Assembly (NCBI RefSeq): GCF_038630985.1
Contig: NZ_CP152049.1
Span: 5,662,501 to 5,726,500 of the forward strand
Source of the DNA: Paenibacillus sp. FSL H8-0548
GTDB taxonomy: Bacteria > Bacillota > Bacilli > Paenibacillales > Paenibacillaceae
Direction: 5' to 3'
DNA: 64,000 nt
The position numbers and the translations under genes are program-made. Below, in pieces: positions 26,560 to 36,249 of this stretch. The stretch's first letter is position 1; each line of letters starts with the position of its first letter. The notes under the pieces were generated by a model. The model had not been told where the DNA came from. It saw only the letters and a list, made by a program, of their open reading frames with translations, and did no database searches.

Positions 26560-27594
26560 CTATTTATTATTTTCCATCACGACAGCCAACAGGGCTAATG
26601 AAAGTCCCTGTCCCCAACCTTGAGCCCATTTCTTGTCCACTCGAAGATAGCCGTCCCTATCATTCATTACTGCTGTGCCCCCTGAGACGTTCAGTACACG
26701 ACCGTTTTCGGAGATATTCGTCAATACGCCATTTAATGCTCGTTGTACGTACTTACCATGCAGCGGATTGTTATTGGTTATCATCGCTGCGGCAATACCG
26801 GCACTTGCTGAAACTTCGCTATATGAATCAGAATAATCCAGTACAGTTCCCCAAAGCCCATCCTCTTTCTGGAGATTTTTAATTGAGGCAAGTTGATCAC
26901 GCAATGAACTGTTAATGTGCATGAAAGGCGGATAGAGATAACCTTCCGGAAGAACCTTCGATACTCTTGACATCGTATACGCCGCCCAAGCATTCGCGCG
27001 TCCCCAATAAATACCAGAAATATGATCCTTATTAATATGGTTATAGCCATGGTACCAGAGACTTGTTTGTTCATCCTGCAAATAGTTGATATGCCAGTAG
27101 AACTGATGCAAAGCGTCATCAATAAATGGTTTTTCATTCAACATAACGCCGGTACGTAATAAGAAATAAGCGGCCATAAACAACGTATCCGCCCAACATT
27201 GCTCTGGAAAATCGTTTTTGGAAGAAACCGTATGCTGTAACACACGATCTCCGAAACGTTCTGCTTTGTTTTCAAGATAATCTATTTTACTGAGAATTAA
27301 ATCCAAATATTTTTGATCTTTAGTTTGTTCATATAGGGTTATCAACATATGTCCCATAGCACATGTATTCACGTTCCAATCCGGAAGCCCCGCTTCAATA
27401 TATTCATCACACCAGACGGCCATTCTTTCTAGATATTCTTTCTCTCCCGTGACCTCAAAGGCGCGACTAACGCCATAATAGGCAACACCGCAAGACCAAT
27501 CCCAGGTTAGGTCCATTCTTAATGTGTAGTCGACAACTTGATGAATGACTTGCCCGATATGAGCTTGATCCGTCTCTATTTTCATTGGTTTCAT
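26560..27594 (-). CDS. GH105-family unsaturated rhamnogalacturonyl hydrolase (second YteR-type copy)
   Basis: The 344-residue cytoplasmic protein starts at ATG 27594 (AAGGAG just upstream); ATG 27585 is an alternative. Family motifs are MDLTWDWSCGVAYYGV, CWADTLFMAAYFLLRTG and the active-site run LWYHGYNHINKDHISG followed by YWGRANAWAAY. It is clearly paralogous to the 12841 gene in length and in most motifs, but differs in loop residues around the active site (HGYNHIN against HAWDNVR), so it may prefer another unsaturated disaccharide. It lies between an AraC-type sensor gene (27842) and the second binding-protein gene. Confidence 0.9.
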   Translation of the reverse strand: MKPMKIETDQAHIGQVIHQVVDYTLRMDLTWDWSCGVAYYGVSRAFEVTGEKEYLERMAVWCDEYIEAGLPDWNVNTCAMGHMLITLYEQTKDQKYLDLILSKIDYLENKAERFGDRVLQHTVSSKNDFPEQCWADTLFMAAYFLLRTGVMLNEKPFIDDALHQFYWHINYLQDEQTSLWYHGYNHINKDHISGIYWGRANAWAAYTMSRVSKVLPEGYLYPPFMHINSSLRDQLASIKNLQKEDGLWGTVLDYSDSYSEVSASAGIAAAMITNNNPLHGKYVQRALNGVLTNISENGRVLNVSGGTAVMNDRDGYLRVDKKWAQGWGQGLSLALLAVVMENNK

Positions 27595-27793
27595 CTACTC
27601 CTTCATTTTTCGTTTACCCATCCACGAATGATAGCGGATACAATGAGTCGCGCGATTCGCGATGTCTGTATCATAACCTCTGTTTTTCTATTCGGTAAAT
27701 CGTGAGTATTGATTTCGAATGTCAGTTTTGATTCCTTTCTTAACGATTGCCTGGAACAATAATCAAATTTGATTTTAATTAGCAAAAGTAAAA

Positions 27794-27825
27794 CTGCCTT
27801 GTGGGGACTTAGGCCCACAAGGCAG
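27794..27825 (-). terminator. Intrinsic terminator of AraC-sensor gene
   Basis: Perfect 12-bp arms CTGCCTTGTGGG (27794-27805) and CCCACAAGGCAG (27814-27825) with an 8-nt loop. On the minus strand it is followed by TTTTACTTTTGC. It lies 17 bp past the 27842 stop. The rest of 27595-27841 shows no gene. Confidence 0.85.
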
Positions 27826-27841
27826 CTCAGATTAATCCTGT

Positions 27842-30112
27842 TCACTCCGTCGACTCCTGCTTCAGTGCTTTAAAACTGCTTGGCGGCATTCCCTCATACT
27901 TACGGAAGAAACGATAAAAACTTTGGACATTATAATAACCCACTTCGGACGATATTTGAGCCACATTCATATTAGTTTCAAGCAGCATCTGTTTAGCCTT
28001 TTCAATACGAAGCATATTCATGTAATCGCTAAGACTTTTGCCTGTAAGCTCAAACGTGATTTTTCGCATATAAGAATAGCTAATACCAATCTCTTTTGCC
28101 ATTTCTTCAAACATGATTTCTTCAGTAAAATGCTCTTCAAGGTACTGTATAATCCGCTCTCCGTAATTTTCCCCCGAATTTCGTACTTGGTACTGAATAA
28201 TCTCCTTAAAAAACTCATGAAAATATTCTTCTAATTCATCCAGTGTATCTATAGAGGCAATGGTTGAATAAAGGTTGCCGCTTCCTGAAAAAATTCGGGC
28301 TGTGTTGATATTCTTTTCTCTAAGATGCTTAATCGTTACCCCAACTAACTGATTATAAATAAACAAAATGTTATAGTAGGAAATATAAACAGCTGAATGG
28401 ATTTCATTTCTAATAAGCTCTAGCTCTTTTATGATACTCTCTAGATCACCTGAATCTAGATAATTTAAGATACGTCTCTCGCTATTTGCAGGGTAAATAT
28501 ATTTATCGGATTGATCGCTTTCCTCTTTCCAGAAGGTAATTCCACCGGTCCCCTCTATCATCCGATGCTTAATGACTTCCATGGCTTCCACCAGTTGTTC
28601 GGGAACAGTTGAATATTCATCTGATTGGCTGCTGATTCCAATAGTAACAGTATGACCAAGCAACTCCACTGCGGCTTCCCTTATCGCAATGAACGATTGC
28701 TTGAATTCATCAAAGTCCTTATTCATATCTTCTCGATTGTAATTAAAAACAATAACAAAATTCCCATCACCATGATATACACTTCTGCTATGAAAGTTTT
28801 CCGGAAATAATCCTTCACATTTAGCTATAAGAACAAGTCTATGGTAATTTCGTGTTTCCGGATTCGTGTGATTTACATATTTTCTATAACGGTCAATCGA
28901 AACAACCGCGATACGAAACGCTGGCAATAGAAACATGTCCTCTATTTGCTTGGAAACCTCACCTCTTAACAAATTATAAGTTGCTAAATTACGAGCATCC
29001 TGCTCGCTTTCTTTTATTAATTTATAAAGTCCTTCTTCCTCTTCTTGCATTCGCTTAAAAGCCGCGTCAAGGAATACAAGCTCATTTTTATTAGAAAAAC
29101 CATAACCGTTACTACGAGAACGGACAGCTTGCGCCAGTTGACGTAAAGGTTTAGACAACCATGTCGCCAGGAAAACTGTAAGGAAAGCTCCAAGTAGAAT
29201 AAAAATACCTGTCAGAATGAAAATTCTATTTTGTAAGGAATGAGCCTTGCCCATCAGTTCATCCATGGAATAAATATTAATATTCCACCACTTAGATAAA
29301 CTAGATTGATGCCACGCATATATTAATCGCTCGCCGTCAATCTGATGGATGCTATAACCTTCTTGAATTCCTCTTTGCAAGATGTCTTCAATGAAAGGCA
29401 ATTGCTCCCCGTCTGTTAAAAATAAATTCTCGTCACTATGTGATAGTATTGTTCCGTCAGACTCCAACATAAGATAACTATGCTTTCCGGATTTCGAGTT
29501 GTGAAGGTAATCACGAACCTGACTCTCCAGTAAATTGACTACAATCGTTCCTTGTGTTGTAGTAGAAAGGTGACTAAGAGGGAGTACGTAGGATAGCACA
29601 TTACGCCCCGAGCTAAGTGTCCGAGCTTGCCAAACCCCGCTAACGCCTGAGCTCTTTGAGAATACTTCATCCATCCAATCCATGGCTTCATACTTCTCCA
29701 ACATAGTAATTCCCTTATCAGTAGAAACAACATAATCAGAATCTTTCAAATAAAAATAAGATGAATATACACCTTCTACTCTGTTATTTAAGTTCATCAG
29801 TTCTTTTAATATAACCAGAGCTTCGTTTAAATTGTTATAATTGGCGTTAATTTCATCCAATGTTTTGAAATCGCGGATACGATCCAAAATTCTGGTTGTC
29901 GCTAGCCGCACAACATTTTGGGATAAATTGTTTAGTGCATTTTCATTGAGTTTGCGATTTGCATTTAGACCGTCTAGCGTTGATCCTGCAATGGCATTTT
30001 CTGAGTATTGGAGAATCTGTGTTTCGCTGTACCATGTTAATATTGAAATCGGAATTGCCATAACAAAAAACATGATCAGTGTTAGCTGTAGCATCATTGG
30101 GAATCGTTTCAT
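27842..30112 (-). CDS. Membrane-anchored AraC-family sensor/transcriptional regulator
   Basis: About 756 residues from ATG 30112, chosen because AAAGGAAG lies 6 nt upstream; an ATG at 30136 extends the frame. The N-terminal helix is LQLTLIMFFVMAIPISILTW, a second membrane helix is at about residues 290-310 (FILTGIFILLGAFLTVFLATW), and an extracytoplasmic Cache-like sensor lies between. A HAMP-like segment follows, then a C-terminal AraC domain (IGISYSYMRKITFELTG and SEVGYYNVQSFYRFFRKYEG). It probably senses a pectic sugar outside the cell and activates the GH105 and binding-protein genes downstream. A cre-like site (30158-30171) lies just upstream. Confidence 0.88.
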   Translation of the reverse strand: MKRFPMMLQLTLIMFFVMAIPISILTWYSETQILQYSENAIAGSTLDGLNANRKLNENALNNLSQNVVRLATTRILDRIRDFKTLDEINANYNNLNEALVILKELMNLNNRVEGVYSSYFYLKDSDYVVSTDKGITMLEKYEAMDWMDEVFSKSSGVSGVWQARTLSSGRNVLSYVLPLSHLSTTTQGTIVVNLLESQVRDYLHNSKSGKHSYLMLESDGTILSHSDENLFLTDGEQLPFIEDILQRGIQEGYSIHQIDGERLIYAWHQSSLSKWWNINIYSMDELMGKAHSLQNRIFILTGIFILLGAFLTVFLATWLSKPLRQLAQAVRSRSNGYGFSNKNELVFLDAAFKRMQEEEEGLYKLIKESEQDARNLATYNLLRGEVSKQIEDMFLLPAFRIAVVSIDRYRKYVNHTNPETRNYHRLVLIAKCEGLFPENFHSRSVYHGDGNFVIVFNYNREDMNKDFDEFKQSFIAIREAAVELLGHTVTIGISSQSDEYSTVPEQLVEAMEVIKHRMIEGTGGITFWKEESDQSDKYIYPANSERRILNYLDSGDLESIIKELELIRNEIHSAVYISYYNILFIYNQLVGVTIKHLREKNINTARIFSGSGNLYSTIASIDTLDELEEYFHEFFKEIIQYQVRNSGENYGERIIQYLEEHFTEEIMFEEMAKEIGISYSYMRKITFELTGKSLSDYMNMLRIEKAKQMLLETNMNVAQISSEVGYYNVQSFYRFFRKYEGMPPSSFKALKQESTE

Positions 30113-30157
30113 AGAAAACTTCCTTTCACGGTTCAAACCTAGCCATATTCCATCAAC

Positions 30158-30171
30158 GGGAAACGCTTACA
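30158..30171. promoter_or_regulatory. Cre-like catabolite repression site candidate
   Basis: On the minus strand TGTAAGCGTTTCCC, 12 of 14 matches to the cre consensus, 46 bp upstream of the likely start of the AraC-sensor gene. Confidence 0.35.
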
Positions 30172-30299
30172 ACTCTTCCCCAAAAATTCAAACAAACTGC
30201 GTAAACACTATTATAGAATAGTTACGATCTGGAACCAAGTGATTTTTCAAACCTCTACTTAACGATTCTAGGCATCCCTGCCAAATATCAATGAAACAA

Positions 30300-30326
30300 A
30301 CACCCCCATCGCAAGGATGGGGGTGT
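30300..30326 (-). terminator. Intrinsic terminator of GH95 gene
   Basis: 11-bp perfect arms ACACCCCCATC (30300-30310) and GATGGGGGTGT (30316-30326). On the minus strand TTGTTTCATT follows. It lies 36 bp past the GH95 stop. Confidence 0.85.
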
Positions 30327-30361
30327 CAGTTCAATATATTATTCGTTATATTATTTCCGTA

Positions 30362-32773
30362 CTATTCGAACATATCGGCATCCGTTGCTGTTATTACCAA
30401 CGATTGCCCCGCCTTCATATTCAAATCGTAATAACCTTTACCGAAAGTGGATGAAACAATCGAAACGCCGGAACCTGAGAAACTATACTTGTTAAACCAC
30501 TCCGGCAACTTCAAAGTTAGCTTCGTCTCTCTAGTGGCTACAAGATTTGCTTGGAACTTTCCAATCTGTTTATCCCATGAAAGTGAAATTGTACCTGTAG
30601 TGAAGCATAGTCCGGTGAATTCGCCTTTCTTCCATTTGTCTGGCACCGCAGGCAACAATTTGACTAGCCAAGAAGATACATAAAGAAGCATTTCCTGTAC
30701 CGCGTTAACCCATCCCATTGAAGCATCCAATTGAATTGGAGCCTCGATCATGTCCATGCAGACCCCCATGTTTCTCCAGTCATTATGCAGTGTAAAGAAA
30801 TTATTCAAAAGGCATGATCTAGATAGAATATCAAGACATTCAACAGCTCTGCTTCCGTCCCCCAAGCGTGCATAAACGGCTGCCATATGAGCAAGAGACC
30901 AACCGCTCTGCGCGCCAATCAGTCTTTTCTTTACTGCCGTCTCAAATGCATCAAACAATTCAGGCGAAAGCTCTCTAGTGAATTCCTGACCTGGGAAAAT
31001 TGGATAAATATGCGACAGATGGCGGTGTTCATAGCGATCATCAAAATCTGGATGCATCCACTCTCGAAGTGCACCATCTTCATTAATCTGATAGGCTGGT
31101 ATACGTTCGAGCAGATTTGTCCATTTTCCAATTTCATCTGCATATGCGCCAACTTCTTGACTGCCTCGAATAAGATGTGTCAAAAGTTCTTTTAGAATAG
31201 CCAAATCCATGGTCGCATTGATCGTCGTAGGCATTGGATGTGCAAGCGGTTTGCGATCTTCTGGCATGAAATTAAGTGGCGTATTTTCTGGAGATACGGA
31301 TGGATAGTAACGAATTTGGCCATTTTCGTCCGTATCAAGGAAATCTTCATAGAACTTTGCAACCTGCCTCATAAAAGGCAATACTTTCTCCAGTAGAAAT
31401 TCCTTGTCTCCCGTGTATAAGTAATATTCATAATAATGTCTAGCCAACCAGCCTGCAGCACTGGTCCAGTTCATTATGACCGGAACAATCTGGTTTGGAA
31501 CTCCGTTTCCAGGAGTAGTGCCAGCAGGAATATAAATTCCACGACAACCAAAAAGTTTTTTCGCATTGTCCTTGAAATCATCCATCATACTTTCATAGTA
31601 ATGAACCAACGCCGGCACCATCTCACTTAAGCCCCCAGCCATGGCGTGCCAATACATCATCTGAACGTTTTCATTAGCCATATTATGGCACCATGTAAGC
31701 TTATAATCCCCTGCCCATAGTCCATACATTTCGAACGGCATGCCGTCTGAAGCTGTTCCCGATATAAACAAATACCTCCCGTATGCCCACATTTTTTCTA
31801 CTAGGCTAGTAGGTGCCTCACCATCATAAGCATGCAGCAGCAACTCTTCATTTGAAAGATGATCCTGCTCACCGTATAAGTTTAATGTAGCGGAAAAAAA
31901 TAACCGCTGATGCTCAATAAGGTGAGAAGCAAGTAGCTGTTCATAGGTCTGATCCATGCTCGAAAGCTCATTTTGCAGGCGTATCCATTCTTGTTCTCTG
32001 TCTCCATTGGTGAACACTTTCACCAATGCTAGAACTTTATTTACCTCTGCAAACTGAATGCTTCCATTCTGAGCAGTGATTCGTCCATCCGATTCTATAA
32101 CTCGAAGCACAGCACCAAAGTCTTTTCCATCATCATTTGTCGCTGCATAATACAAATATGAGCCATCCGTTCTAACTTCGAGCGTTTTCTCCAATTCTTT
32201 ATATACAGCCAAGGAATCAGGGTCATCAGTCTGATGTAAATTAAACCAAAACTCCCCTTCTACTGCTCCCTCCGGACTGCTAACTTCATAGACGACTACG
32301 TCATTTTCACGGGAAACAAACAGTCTTCTTTCATACATTATTTCAGAATCTTCCCAACGGACTGTTACTTCGCCTGTTTCCATGTCTACACATCTATTAT
32401 ACTTACGAAATGCCCCAGAACATGGCATCGATAGCTTAATATCACCAAGTGGAAGTCTTGAGGCTAACGTGGTTGCATAACCTGACTCTTTAACCTTATT
32501 TGTTAAATGCCAACTAGCATCCAAATACTTTCCTTCGAGCATCAGCTTTCTCGTTTCTGCTAAAGTATGACCCACGTCAGGCAATGTATCCTTGTGGCCT
32601 AGATGCCATAACTTATTATGATTGAGCAAAATTGTCTCTTCTCTTACACCACCATACACGGAAGCTCCAATCTTTCCATTTCCAGATGGTAGGCCTTCTC
32701 TCCACATGTTTCTCCACCAGGAAGCTGGATATTTTAAATTAAGTTTATTTTTGCTAACTTCACTATTTGTCAT
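30362..32773 (-). CDS. GH95-family alpha-L-fucosidase/alpha-L-galactosidase-like enzyme
   Basis: The 803-residue protein has no signal peptide, so it is cytoplasmic. The N-terminal super-sandwich domain begins LKYPASWWRNMWREGLPSGN, typical of GH95. The helical catalytic domain keeps the Asn-x-Asn pair that activates water (N367 and N369 in MANENVQMMYW), the general-acid Glu (E496 in SVSPENTPLNF), HRHLSHIYPIFPG, and the Asp in IQLDASMGW (D683). GH95 enzymes release terminal alpha-1,2-L-fucose or L-galactose, sugars found on xyloglucan and rhamnogalacturonan side chains. It starts 240 bp from a divergent AraC regulator that probably controls it. The distinction between fucose and galactose cannot be made from sequence here. 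Confidence 0.88.
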   Translation of the reverse strand: MTNSEVSKNKLNLKYPASWWRNMWREGLPSGNGKIGASVYGGVREETILLNHNKLWHLGHKDTLPDVGHTLAETRKLMLEGKYLDASWHLTNKVKESGYATTLASRLPLGDIKLSMPCSGAFRKYNRCVDMETGEVTVRWEDSEIMYERRLFVSRENDVVVYEVSSPEGAVEGEFWFNLHQTDDPDSLAVYKELEKTLEVRTDGSYLYYAATNDDGKDFGAVLRVIESDGRITAQNGSIQFAEVNKVLALVKVFTNGDREQEWIRLQNELSSMDQTYEQLLASHLIEHQRLFFSATLNLYGEQDHLSNEELLLHAYDGEAPTSLVEKMWAYGRYLFISGTASDGMPFEMYGLWAGDYKLTWCHNMANENVQMMYWHAMAGGLSEMVPALVHYYESMMDDFKDNAKKLFGCRGIYIPAGTTPGNGVPNQIVPVIMNWTSAAGWLARHYYEYYLYTGDKEFLLEKVLPFMRQVAKFYEDFLDTDENGQIRYYPSVSPENTPLNFMPEDRKPLAHPMPTTINATMDLAILKELLTHLIRGSQEVGAYADEIGKWTNLLERIPAYQINEDGALREWMHPDFDDRYEHRHLSHIYPIFPGQEFTRELSPELFDAFETAVKKRLIGAQSGWSLAHMAAVYARLGDGSRAVECLDILSRSCLLNNFFTLHNDWRNMGVCMDMIEAPIQLDASMGWVNAVQEMLLYVSSWLVKLLPAVPDKWKKGEFTGLCFTTGTISLSWDKQIGKFQANLVATRETKLTLKLPEWFNKYSFSGSGVSIVSSTFGKGYYDLNMKAGQSLVITATDADMFE

Positions 32774-33013
32774 TTATTGAGTCTCCTCTTCAATTGAAAT
32801 TAACTTAATAATACTTGGTTATATAGCAGCTGTCTTTGCATAATAACAAACGATTTGTCCTTTTTTCCAATTTAAATACACTAGTTTTTTTGTTGCAATA
32901 TCTTTAAATTAACAAACATCTGAGGCTCGTTATTTATGCTCTTGAATCACACATAGCACTGCGTTATAGTATGTTTATATAAAAAATCTAGATTCGGTGG
33001 GATATACGACACT

Positions 33014-33916
33014 ATGAGAATTCCTCTCTATCGTTACAGGGTCGATTACTTGACACGCTATTCGGATTTTAATCCAATGCTTCTATTTGCACAAAAATAC
33101 GAATTTATACAAACTGAACAATCTCCCTTGAGAAGATGTTATGCTAATGCGATTATTTTCGTCGAAGAAGGCAGTGGTGCGCTGTTACTAAATGGAATAG
33201 AGTACCCTATGAAAGCAGGTTTAATTGTGTTTATTGCAGCTGGAGTCCCTCATCAATGGATATCCCATAAAGAACAATTAATGATTCATCGCTGTGCTTA
33301 TTTTGACTGGAAATATACTAGCAGACCCGAATTTAATTACCAGAAGGATTACTTTACACCAATCGAGCAACCGTTTAGAGAAGAATGGACGAGTTTTTTT
33401 CCGAACCTAAAGCTTCATACTGTTATGAAAGTCAGTAATATTTCAATCTGGTTATCTCATTACAATGCCTTTACTCAACCTCCAGCTATTCTCGGAGCAA
33501 GGAGTCCGATCGAATTTCTGCAATATAACTCTGCTTTCCAGACGTTCCTATTTCAATATTTGTCTTTTGCTGCAAAAAACGATTCGTGGTATGAACCTCG
33601 AATCGCTCAAATTCTTGAAAAGATCGAAAGCATCCCATTAGAGCAAGTGGACATCGATTTTTATCAATGGGCAAAAGAACTTAAAATGGGGAAGAGTCGA
33701 TTTCATCAGTTATTTAAAAATGAAACAGGATACACACCAAAAGAATATGTTCAGCTGCGAAGACTCTATCAGTCGGCAGAAGATTTATGTACAACCAATT
33801 TGACCGTGACTGAGATCGCTCACAAATACAATTTCTCTTCCATCCATTACTTCTCAAGGATCTTTCGAAATGTGATGGGGTTGTCTCCATCCCAATTTAA
33901 AGCTAGGTATCAGTGA
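33014..33916 (+). CDS. AraC-family transcriptional regulator with cupin-like sensor
   Basis: The 300-residue protein has a cupin-like N-terminal half (NAIIFVEEGSGALLLNGIEY and GLIVFIAAGVPHQWISH, residues about 45-85). The C-terminal double helix-turn-helix has ELKMGKSRFHQLFKNETG and HKYNFSSIHYFSRIFRNVMG. It is divergent from the GH95 gene and so is its likely regulator. The ribosome site is weak (CGGTGGGATA, about 9 nt before ATG 33014). It is AT-rich like its neighbours. Confidence 0.85.
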   Translation: MRIPLYRYRVDYLTRYSDFNPMLLFAQKYEFIQTEQSPLRRCYANAIIFVEEGSGALLLNGIEYPMKAGLIVFIAAGVPHQWISHKEQLMIHRCAYFDWKYTSRPEFNYQKDYFTPIEQPFREEWTSFFPNLKLHTVMKVSNISIWLSHYNAFTQPPAILGARSPIEFLQYNSAFQTFLFQYLSFAAKNDSWYEPRIAQILEKIESIPLEQVDIDFYQWAKELKMGKSRFHQLFKNETGYTPKEYVQLRRLYQSAEDLCTTNLTVTEIAHKYNFSSIHYFSRIFRNVMGLSPSQFKARYQ

Positions 33917-34308
33917 TAAGACCGTACTTAGCGTTGCTTAGCGAATGGGGGCTGATTAGGAATCATTTCGAAGGAGTTAATAAAAGTAGCGAGAAGAGCA
34001 AATGCGCTGGGTGTAGGAGTAAATGATGACTTTAGTTAGCATTTTCGGGTGATAGCTATCTAGTCCGCCACCTGGGTAGGCGGCGTTAAAGATCGTATCT
34101 GTCCATCCGATTCGCGGCAGCGTTCAAATACTCAACTAGAAGAGTTAACCAGACCATTCCAGAGGAGCGTATTTAAACATGGCTCAATATTAGGTTACAC
34201 TAGACCACCAATGATTAAATCAGCTGTTTGTCGGAGAATCTCGAGACGCGAGTATGGGCGTACTCCTGACCGACAAAGCCAACGTAAAGGCGCATCGCAC
34301 ACACAAAA
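33917..34308. other. Gene-free stretch with one inverted repeat
   Basis: I see no gene. An inverted pair TTTGTCGG (34227-34234) and CCGACAAA (34270-34277) encloses a smaller CTCG/CGAG hairpin, giving a possible folded RNA or decayed repeat. The short frame at 34211-34438 lacks a ribosome site and crosses the terminator of the next gene. Confidence 0.45.
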
Positions 34309-34340
34309 AGAGCTTGGCCGCGAATACGCAGCCAAGCTCT
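34309..34340 (-). terminator. Intrinsic terminator of importer operon 3
   Basis: Perfect 10-bp arms AGAGCTTGGC (34309-34318) and GCCAAGCTCT (34331-34340). On the minus strand it is followed by TTTTTGTGTG. It lies 24 bp past the permease stop. Confidence 0.85.
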
Positions 34341-34363
34341 TCCCTTCTCCCTATCCCAACCAA

Positions 34364-35248
34364 CTAACCTTTAACAGAGCCGCCTGTCACCTGCATAAAG
34401 GACTTGTTCGCCAAAACATAAACGATCAGAATCGGTAATATGGACAAGCAGGCACCCGCCATAATGAGATGGGTTTGGGTTGCTGCTGTAGTCCCATATC
34501 GCAAATCTGCTAAACCCACCGTCAACGTTTGTAGTTTAGGGTTCGTCATCGTAAAAACCAGCGGCAGAATGTATTCATTCCAAGCGTTGCGGAAAGCGAA
34601 CAAGGCAGCTACCCCTAAGCCCGGCTTCAATAACGGAAGGATAATTCGCCAATACACCGAGAAGAAATTACATCCATCAATGTAAGCAGCCTCATCCAAA
34701 TCCCGAGGAATTCCTTTGAAGAACCCAATCAGAATAAAGAAGGTTGTCGCATGCGCACTGATGAGGATAAATATGATTCCCCATAACGAGGAATTTAGAT
34801 TTAACTTCACCATCAGCTCAAATTGAGGACGGATCACAACAGCGCCAATCGATATGAACATCGTCGCCGCTTGCAGGCCAACATAGAAGCTTTTGCCGAA
34901 AAAATTTCGGCGGTCCACGGCATAGGCTGCCATAGAAGCGAGGAGCAGTGTGCCAATCGTTGTGAATGTACTAATAAAAAGGCTATTCCAAGTGAATTTT
35001 GCAAAGTCTGCTTGTTTCCAAGCCTCCAGGTAATTCGAGAAATGCCATACACTTGGAAGAATAGTCGCACCCGAGGTTAGCTCTGCATTCGTTTTGAAGG
35101 AGCCAAATAGCGTAACCAGCACTGGAAATACAGTAAATATCGCGATCATGGCTAGAAATCCCCATACGATCAATCTGGAAAATAAACGTTTCGCTCTCCT
35201 GCCGGTTTTTGTCAATGGAGCGATTTTAGTTGCTGGTGCAGTGTTCAT
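34364..35248 (-). CDS. Carbohydrate ABC transporter permease, MalG/CUT1 type
   Basis: The 294-residue protein starts at ATG 35248 after GGGGGTTAGC. It has six membrane helices, the first at about residues 25-47 (LIVWGFLAMIAIFTVFPVLV), and the loop RDLDEAAYIDGCNFFSVYWR (about 186-205). The tail is VTGGSVKG. It is last of the operon YesM-YesN-binding protein-permease-permease. It belongs to the ordinary MalG-like branch rather than the LplC branch used by the other two importers. Confidence 0.9.
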   Translation of the reverse strand: MNTAPATKIAPLTKTGRRAKRLFSRLIVWGFLAMIAIFTVFPVLVTLFGSFKTNAELTSGATILPSVWHFSNYLEAWKQADFAKFTWNSLFISTFTTIGTLLLASMAAYAVDRRNFFGKSFYVGLQAATMFISIGAVVIRPQFELMVKLNLNSSLWGIIFILISAHATTFFILIGFFKGIPRDLDEAAYIDGCNFFSVYWRIILPLLKPGLGVAALFAFRNAWNEYILPLVFTMTNPKLQTLTVGLADLRYGTTAATQTHLIMAGACLSILPILIVYVLANKSFMQVTGGSVKG

Positions 35249-35266
35249 TACAGCTAACCCCCTAAG

Positions 35267-36169
35267 CTAGAAAATACGATTCAAACGTTTCGAGATCCAG
35301 AAATAACCGATCGTAATGAGTCCAACAATGACGGCAGACATAAAGCCTACAGCGCTACCATAGCCGATCTGCTGGATCATCGTGGAGCTAGACGAAATCG
35401 GGAAGAACATCCGATAGACATAAAGATACATGACTTCGGTTCGTCCGATTGGACCGCCCTCGGTTAAGACCATAATACTCTCGTAGCCCTTTAAAGAGAT
35501 GGTGATCGCCAGCATAATAATCATTTGCAGCACAGGCCCCAGCATCGGAACGGTAATATAGACAAACTTTTGTCTAGCGTTCGCCCCATCTAGTGAAGCA
35601 CTCTCATAGACATCATCTGGAATGCTTTGCAGACCCGCTAGAAACAGCAGCATGTAGTTTCCAATAGCTCCCCAGATCGCAACGATAATCGAAGTAAACA
35701 TGGCCATATCCGGGCCAAGCCAATCAATCCCTTTGGAAACGATGTGATATTTCATGAGAAACTGATTGATGATTCCGTTGTACGAATTGAAGATGTTAAA
35801 AAAGACGATGGAAATGACCGCCGTACTCAGTACAGTAGGCATAAAATAAATCGCTCTTAAAAAGTTTTTACCTTTTAGCCCTTTATTCAGAATAACCGCT
35901 AAAACTAACGAAAGAGGAATCGTGATGATGATTTTGCCCGAAGCATAGATTGCCGTATTAACCACCGAGTTCCAGTAGGCTTCATCTCGCATTAAAGCAG
36001 CAAAATTACCAAAACCGATAAAGACTTCTTCCCCATATCCGGGATAGCTATAGAACATATATCTAATCGCCCATAGAATCGGATAAATACCTAGCACCAC
36101 GGTGAAGATAAGACTGGGTATAATAAATGAGTAGGATTCTCCTAATTTACGTAGGCTCGTCATGTTCAA
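35267..36169 (-). CDS. Carbohydrate ABC transporter permease, MalF/UgpA type
   Basis: About 301 residues. The ribosome site TTAAGGAGATGA points to a start at TTG 36169 or ATG 36163; the frame is open to 36190. The first helix is SFIIPSLIFTVVLGIYPILW, with the family opening YSYPGYGEEVFIGFGNF, and the coupling loop YESASLDGANARQKFVYITV (about 200-220). It forms a heterodimer with the MalG-type permease encoded 18 bp downstream. Confidence 0.88.
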   Translation of the reverse strand: MNMTSLRKLGESYSFIIPSLIFTVVLGIYPILWAIRYMFYSYPGYGEEVFIGFGNFAALMRDEAYWNSVVNTAIYASGKIIITIPLSLVLAVILNKGLKGKNFLRAIYFMPTVLSTAVISIVFFNIFNSYNGIINQFLMKYHIVSKGIDWLGPDMAMFTSIIVAIWGAIGNYMLLFLAGLQSIPDDVYESASLDGANARQKFVYITVPMLGPVLQMIIMLAITISLKGYESIMVLTEGGPIGRTEVMYLYVYRMFFPISSSSTMIQQIGYGSAVGFMSAVIVGLITIGYFWISKRLNRIF

Positions 36170-36188
36170 TTTCATCTCCTTAAATAAC

Positions 36189-36222
36189 AAGGATAGGGTT
36201 TGCGAGATGCCCCCCTATCCTT
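36189..36222 (-). terminator. Hairpin between binding protein and permease genes
   Basis: AAGGATAGGG (36189-36198) pairs with CCCTATCCTT (36213-36222), 10 bp. It follows the binding-protein stop by 28 bp on the minus strand and has no T-run. Probably an attenuating or mRNA-stabilising hairpin that keeps the binding protein more abundant than the permeases. Confidence 0.55.
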
Positions 36223-36249
36223 CTGTGCAGGATTCATATCATAGCAGTA

